NCBI GenBank assembly: GCA_035527515.1
Contig: DATLAJ010000145.1
Span: forward strand, 1-17,680
Origin: a bacterium
GTDB lineage: Bacteria > B130-G9
Length of the DNA: 17,680 bases
Reading direction: 5' to 3'
Shown here in pieces: positions 13,980 to 17,680 of the stretch; positions within the stretch are counted from its first letter, which is position 1, and the number at the start of each line of letters is the position of its first letter. A model generated the notes under the pieces. That model was not told where the DNA came from. It searched no databases and worked only from the letters and a program-made list of their open reading frames with translations. A program made the position numbers and the translations under genes.

Positions 13980-15553
13980 ACCGAGAACGTCCAGTTATGG
14001 GAGCTGCAGGCAAAAGGCTCTTGGAGGCCATCACAACAGGGATGTATGACGACCCTTTGATGTCCATCAGGGAGTACATCCAGAACGCCACGGACGCGAT
14101 AGATACGGCCGTGGCAGACGGCTTTCTCGCCCCAGGCGAAGAACGCATCTCTGTATCGATTTCCGGCAGGAACCGCACGATCACTGTGGAAGACAATGGA
14201 TGTGGGGTCCCAGAAGCGCGAGTTGAGCGTGCTCTATGTGATCCAGGATATAGCGAGAAGCAAAGCTGCACTCACCGGGGATTCAGGGGCATTGGGCGCC
14301 TCGGTGGTCTAGCTTACTGCAAGCGTCTTATCTTCACTACACGCGCATCCCCCAAGGAAGTCGTTACGGAGGTAGAGTGGAATGGATCCGACCTCCGCAG
14401 AGTTGTCGATGATAAGAATGATTCGGCCGACCTGGCCTCGGCAATCGCGGCGTTGGCAGTGATCAGGACTCGCAAGGCAACGCCGTGCGAATCTCACCGC
14501 TTTTTCCGCGTAACGATGAAAGATGTATTTCGTTTCTACGATGATTCGATCCTTAACGTCAGGGCGATCCAATCCTACCTTAGTTCGGTGGCTCCGGTCC
14601 CATACGACGAAGATGGTTTCTCCTTCTCTGATAGTGTAAAAGACCACTTCGCGGGTATGCCCGGTTGGCGGAGCTATAGAATATACGTAAATGGCCGGCA
14701 GCTCTTCAAGCACTATCGCGATGAAGTGCGGCTTAGTGAGACGAAATCTGACCGTATCGCCGGCGTAGAGGCTTTCGAAATCAGAGGCATAGACGGTGGG
14801 CTAGTTGGTAGAGGATGGTATGCGCTCACAGGACTGCTGGGTGCGATACCGCGAACGGAGCCTGTCCGCGGAATACGTGCTCGCCAAGGAAATATAGCAT
14901 TCGGAGACGAGCGCTTTTTCGAAAAGGCTTTCATCGAACCTCGCTTTGCGCTCTGGCACATGGGCGAGGTTGAACTCTCACACAATGTTCGTCCCAATGC
15001 CAGACGCGACGGTTTTGAGCAGACGGCTTCCTACGAGAGGCTGTTGGCCCATATGGCCATTCTTGGGAGGGAGTTAAGCTCACGATGCAGGACCTCCTCA
15101 AGTCTTCGTAGCCAAGAGCGAACGCTCAGCTCCATACTTAACGAAGTTGAGCGACTCATTTCTAGCTACCCAATGTTCATTGACAACGACCATGCTACAT
15201 CTGTGGCGAACAAGGCCTCAGTCCTCCTTGGCAAGGCGCGCCCTGCCGCCATGGACGGCATGAAGGAGAAGGATGTTGGAAAGCGATACCTCGCTCTGTC
15301 ACGCATGCTACGAGCAGTCCAGAAGCGACCGCCGCTCATATCAGATTGCATCGACGAGAGGCTATTGGGAGAAGGATGCACCAAGAGGTTTCTCGAGGAT
15401 TTATGTCGTCGCATCTTTGACACATTGGGCCCAGACGGCACCCCCGCCAGCGTTCTATCGTGCATCCTGATGCCATATCTAAAGGAGGGTGTTGAAATGG
15501 CTTTGAGCAGTCGAAAAAACGGACATGGACACGAAGGCGAGCATTTTTCCTAG
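13952..15553 (+). CDS. HSP90/MORC-like GHKL ATPase
   Basis: A 533-residue protein with an N-terminal GHKL (Bergerat-fold) ATPase domain. The N-box REYIQNATDAID has E41, N45 and D48. The lid-side motif VEDNGCGVP carries D81 and GxG. The glycine motif is GFRGIGRLGGLAYC (about 110-123). This GFRGIGRLGGL form is typical of prokaryotic HSP90-like ATPases near restriction-like genes, rather than of HtpG or of histidine kinases; there is no H-box. A second alpha/beta domain (about 190-340) fits the transducer region of MutL/MORC/HSP90 proteins, and the last 150 residues are helical. Such ATPases usually act as ATP-gated clamps. The start GTG 13952 has AAGGAG 8 nt upstream; ATG 13997 has none. It overlaps the radical SAM gene by 28 nt, and the ParB-like gene starts 75 nt downstream. 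Confidence 0.85.
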   Translation: MAGALPTEIDRERPVMGAAGKRLLEAITTGMYDDPLMSIREYIQNATDAIDTAVADGFLAPGEERISVSISGRNRTITVEDNGCGVPEARVERALCDPGYSEKQSCTHRGFRGIGRLGGLAYCKRLIFTTRASPKEVVTEVEWNGSDLRRVVDDKNDSADLASAIAALAVIRTRKATPCESHRFFRVTMKDVFRFYDDSILNVRAIQSYLSSVAPVPYDEDGFSFSDSVKDHFAGMPGWRSYRIYVNGRQLFKHYRDEVRLSETKSDRIAGVEAFEIRGIDGGLVGRGWYALTGLLGAIPRTEPVRGIRARQGNIAFGDERFFEKAFIEPRFALWHMGEVELSHNVRPNARRDGFEQTASYERLLAHMAILGRELSSRCRTSSSLRSQERTLSSILNEVERLISSYPMFIDNDHATSVANKASVLLGKARPAAMDGMKEKDVGKRYLALSRMLRAVQKRPPLISDCIDERLLGEGCTKRFLEDLCRRIFDTLGPDGTPASVLSCILMPYLKEGVEMALSSRKNGHGHEGEHFS

Positions 15554-15628
15554 GCAGGTTAAGGCTTTGAAATGAGCGTTCCGCGCAGTTCGCAGATAGG
15601 CCATGCAAAATAATCGGAGGAGTAATTC

Positions 15629-16648
15629 ATGATGCACGAGTGTGAATTCCAGATGCTACCGATTGAAAACGTCCATCTGGACTTCGAGAATCCTCGAATC
15701 AAGCAATTCACCGAGATGTATGGTGATGATCTAACGCACGAGCAGATATACCTCGCATTGAACATAAGCACGGGCGCGGAAGGTGCATCTTTTACAACCT
15801 TTCACAGCTTAGAACAGTCGATCCGAACACACGGTCGCATCATTCATCCGATACTTGTGAATAAGGAGGTAGATGGGAAGCTTGTTGTAATAGAGGGAAA
15901 TACAAGGGCGGCAATATACAAAAGCTTCCTTGAAAAGGGCTATCAGGGGGGGTGGGACACAATCCCCGCCATGGTCCATGAGAGGCTAGATCAAGCAGAA
16001 ATCGATGCCATCCGGCTCCAGAGCCACTTGGTCGGACCTCGTCCATGGGATCCATATTCCAAGGCTAAGTATCTTCATTATCTGCGAAATGCAGAGCATC
16101 TGACAATGGCGCAGGTTGTCGACTACTGTGGAGGAAGGCGGTCGGAAGTTCAGACGTATTTGGCAGCATATGAAGACATGGAGGCATACTACCGCGCTAA
16201 CCTTGGAAGCGATGATGAATTTGATGCGAGTCGGTTCAGCGCCTTTGTGGAACTCCAAAGGCCCAATGTGAAGAGGGCTATATTGAGGGCTGGTTTTGAT
16301 TCCTCCGATTTCGCTAGATGGGTCATAGAGAAGCAGATCTTCCCCCTAAGCACGGTCAGGATGTTGCCCCAAATACTCGCGAACAAGAGGGCAACGGAGA
16401 TTTTCCTGAGCGACGGCGCCAGGGAGGCCATCAAGGTCATTGATGCACCGATCTCGGACGAGGTCATCAGAGATGCCTCGCTCGAGGCGCTGGCCCGCGA
16501 GGTCATCAGGCGCGTGCGGTCCATGCCGTATTCAGAGCTAAATCTGCTGCGCGAGGAACCCGAAGGCTCGCGGGTGCTGGCGCTGATGGAGGCTAGAGAT
16601 GAGCTCGAGGTTCTATGCCAAGACATTGTGTCTGATGAGCAGATATGA
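15629..16648 (+). CDS. ParB/Srx-fold protein with HTH-like segment
   Basis: A 339-residue protein. Its N-terminal domain (about 8-115) has the ParB/sulfiredoxin-fold pattern: LPIENVHLDFENPRI, then SLEQSIRTHG, PILVNKE, and the nucleotide-site motif VVIEGNTRAAIYK (GNTR 90-93, where ParB has GERR). A helical part follows (about 130-185) with an HTH-like stretch (LTMAQVVDYCGGRRSEVQTY), then a long helical C-terminus. The second CTP-binding motif of chromosomal ParB (ENxxR) is not apparent (QSHLVGPRPW at that point), and no partner ParA is present, so a role in chromosome segregation is unlikely. ParB-like domains also occur in defence and DNA-modification systems, as nucleases or nucleotide-binding switches. 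The start has a strong ribosome site (GGAGGAG). Its stop overlaps the nuclease start (ATGA). Confidence 0.82.
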   Translation: MMHECEFQMLPIENVHLDFENPRIKQFTEMYGDDLTHEQIYLALNISTGAEGASFTTFHSLEQSIRTHGRIIHPILVNKEVDGKLVVIEGNTRAAIYKSFLEKGYQGGWDTIPAMVHERLDQAEIDAIRLQSHLVGPRPWDPYSKAKYLHYLRNAEHLTMAQVVDYCGGRRSEVQTYLAAYEDMEAYYRANLGSDDEFDASRFSAFVELQRPNVKRAILRAGFDSSDFARWVIEKQIFPLSTVRMLPQILANKRATEIFLSDGAREAIKVIDAPISDEVIRDASLEALAREVIRRVRSMPYSELNLLREEPEGSRVLALMEARDELEVLCQDIVSDEQI

Positions 16649-17055
16649 GCGAATCGGTCGTTCATCAGGTGTTGGTAAAGCGTATGGCAGACTGGGTCGC
16701 TGAAGAGCTGCTTGGTGGGAATTCCGCGTCTATCCTCCTTGATTCGCCTTCAATTAAGCTGACTGGTCGGCCACCGACCATCAACGGACATGTGCCGGAC
16801 CTTTTTGCGGACGACAAAACGTCAAGATTGCTGGTTATCGGTGAGGCGAAATCAGCAAGGGACCTCGAAACGGACCGATCCGAAAAACAGATCATCGCGT
16901 TCTTGGAGTACTGCTCGATCCACAAAGACGCCTTATTCGTGCTAGCAGTGCCATGGCATAGAACTAGGTTGGCCCGAAACCTATTGCGGATATGGAAAGG
17001 CAGGATGGGGTCGCAATCGGTGTCGACCGAGGTCTTGGACATGTTGCCAGGATGA
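16645..17055 (+). CDS. Small PD-(D/E)XK-like nuclease
   Basis: A 136-residue protein whose central region matches the PD-(D/E)XK nuclease core. HVPDLFADD provides P51-D52. A hydrophobic strand RLLVIGEAKS provides the E67-x-K69 pair, and a following helix (TDRSEKQIIAFLEYC) carries a Gln at 82, as in many restriction and repair nucleases. The rest (DALFVLAVPWHRTRLARNLL) fits the final strand and helix of the fold. Such minimal nucleases usually act with a helicase or ATPase that supplies DNA targeting. It is coupled to the ParB-like gene by ATGA (16645-16648), and its stop overlaps a short ORF before the SNF2 gene. The identification rests on motifs only. Confidence 0.7.
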   Translation: MSESVVHQVLVKRMADWVAEELLGGNSASILLDSPSIKLTGRPPTINGHVPDLFADDKTSRLLVIGEAKSARDLETDRSEKQIIAFLEYCSIHKDALFVLAVPWHRTRLARNLLRIWKGRMGSQSVSTEVLDMLPG

Positions 17056-17102
17056 ACCGATGGCTGCGTCCCCAGGCTGCGCTTCTGTTGGATCCTGCGT
17101 AG
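17052..17102 (+). CDS. Possible 16-aa coupling ORF before the SNF2 gene
   Basis: An ATG overlaps the nuclease stop (ATGA) and opens a 16-codon frame (MNRWLRPQAALLLDPA) ending at TAG 17100-17102, 6 nt before the SNF2 ATG. Its position would let ribosomes reinitiate at the helicase, which has only a weak ribosome site. It may equally be a chance frame. Confidence 0.25.
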   Translation: MNRWLRPQAALLLDPA

Positions 17103-17108
17103 GTCGAT

Positions 17109-17680
17109 ATGCAGAAAATTAAGCTCAAACGCGAGCCTGATTTGGCACCCAAGCACCGGGCCTTTGCCTACCAAGCCGAGGCTGTTGAAGCCATACGCGA
17201 CTTGGAGTATGCCGCCGTGTTTCATGAGCAGGGGCTGGGCAAGACAAAGATCGCAATAGACCTCATGCTCTATTGGCTGGAGAAAAAAGAGGTTGATACG
17301 GTCTTATTCGTCGTGAAAAAGGGACTGTTGGACAACTGGAGTCGCGAGCTGAGCTCTCACACGTCTATCGTTCCTCGCGTGATTTCACAAGACCGGAAGC
17401 TCAATTTCTACGCTTTCAACAGCCCTGCGCGGGTGATGCTTGCCCACTATGAGGCTGTGAGAAGCGAGGAGGAGCGCTTGCAGCTGTTTCTGAAGGCAAG
17501 ACATGTTGCTGTCATTCTGGATGAGTCAGCCAAGATCAAGAACCCAGAGTCTGCTCTCACCAAAGTGTTCCTAAGACTCGCCCCGATGTTTGCAAGGCGG
17601 ATCATAATGACAGGAACGCCCGTCGCTAATCGCCCATTTGATTTGTGGTCTCAGGTGCATTTCTTGGATCAAGGGGAGAG
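17109..17680 (+). CDS. SNF2-family helicase/translocase (partial, continues past the right edge)
   Basis: The first 190 codons of a superfamily II, SNF2-type DNA translocase. Visible motifs: a Q-motif-like YQAEAV (21-26); motif I HEQGLGKTKIA (39-49, SNF2-type GLGKT); motif Ia VVKKGLLDNW (68-77); motif II ILDESAKIKN (136-145), where DESA replaces the usual DEAH or DESH; and motif III MTGTP (167-171). The catalytic Walker A Lys and motif II D138-E139 are present. The second RecA domain and any accessory domain lie beyond the window. ATG 17109 is the first possible start, with an in-frame TAG just upstream (17100-17102) and a weak AGG ribosome site. Placed last in the coupled cluster, it is the likely DNA motor for the nuclease and GHKL ATPase. 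Confidence 0.9.
   Translation, partial: MQKIKLKREPDLAPKHRAFAYQAEAVEAIRDLEYAAVFHEQGLGKTKIAIDLMLYWLEKKEVDTVLFVVKKGLLDNWSRELSSHTSIVPRVISQDRKLNFYAFNSPARVMLAHYEAVRSEEERLQLFLKARHVAVILDESAKIKNPESALTKVFLRLAPMFARRIIMTGTPVANRPFDLWSQVHFLDQGE

Noticed and set aside
12420-17680. 7-deazaguanine DNA-modification (Dpd) or phosphorothioation (Dnd) system
   Set aside because: ParB-like plus SNF2 is reminiscent of such systems, but no TGT-like, QueC-like, DndC/D or cysteine desulfurase gene is visible in the window. The part beyond the right edge could change this.

Overview
The window comes from a bacterial chromosome or long contig of roughly 53% G+C. There is no rRNA, tRNA or taxonomically decisive gene, so I cannot name the organism. 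The giant Ser/Thr kinase-ATPase-TPR-GAF-histidine kinase, the NtrC-type regulator and the secreted subtilase suit a large-genome, signalling-rich bacterium (deltaproteobacterial/myxobacterial lineage, or an uncultured candidate phylum). That is inference only. The window divides into four blocks.

Block 1 (1-2867) looks like the decayed remains of a mobile element (prophage, plasmid or ICE). Positions 1 to about 880 have no convincing protein gene but are packed with nested inverted repeats, including branched arrangements and a 19-bp imperfect helix, as expected of a large structured RNA. A GC-rich hairpin follows. Next come three tightly coupled tiny Cys-rich (zinc-ribbon-like) ORFs, a dubious short ORF, an ArdC-like antirestriction gene broken by a one-base insertion in a C7 tract and by a Trp-to-stop change, and the orphan C-terminal end of a tyrosine recombinase. 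Positions 2394-2867 hold nothing I can support.

Block 2 (2868-11211) is a signalling locus. A sigma54-dependent NtrC-family response regulator overlaps by 4 nt a 1589-residue dual-specificity sensor kinase. Running toward it on the minus strand is a two-gene operon: a secreted S8 subtilase, then a stand-alone receiver domain whose 3' end overlaps the kinase gene tail-to-tail. About 50 nt upstream of the subtilase coding region lies a close match to a sigma54 -24/-12 promoter with the correct GG-N10-GC spacing. About 175-200 bp further upstream are two 16-bp dyads of one pattern (GAGGYG-N4-CRCCTC), 22 bp apart centre to centre. This fits tandem enhancer sites for an NtrC-type activator. The whole block therefore reads as one circuit: sensor kinase to NtrC-type activator to the sigma54 promoter of protease plus receiver.

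Block 3 (11212-12309) is mostly non-coding, with the promoter and dyads just described, several short palindromes and one doubtful small ORF.

Block 4 (12310-17680, running off the right edge) is a co-directional, translationally coupled cluster: a 37-residue ORF, a radical SAM protein, an HSP90/MORC-like GHKL ATPase, a ParB/Srx-fold protein with an HTH-like segment, a small PD-(D/E)XK-like nuclease, and the start of a SNF2 helicase. Its composition resembles predicted restriction-like conflict systems built around GHKL ATPases plus SF2 helicase plus nuclease. The radical SAM and ParB-like partners make it the best candidate here for an undescribed defence system.
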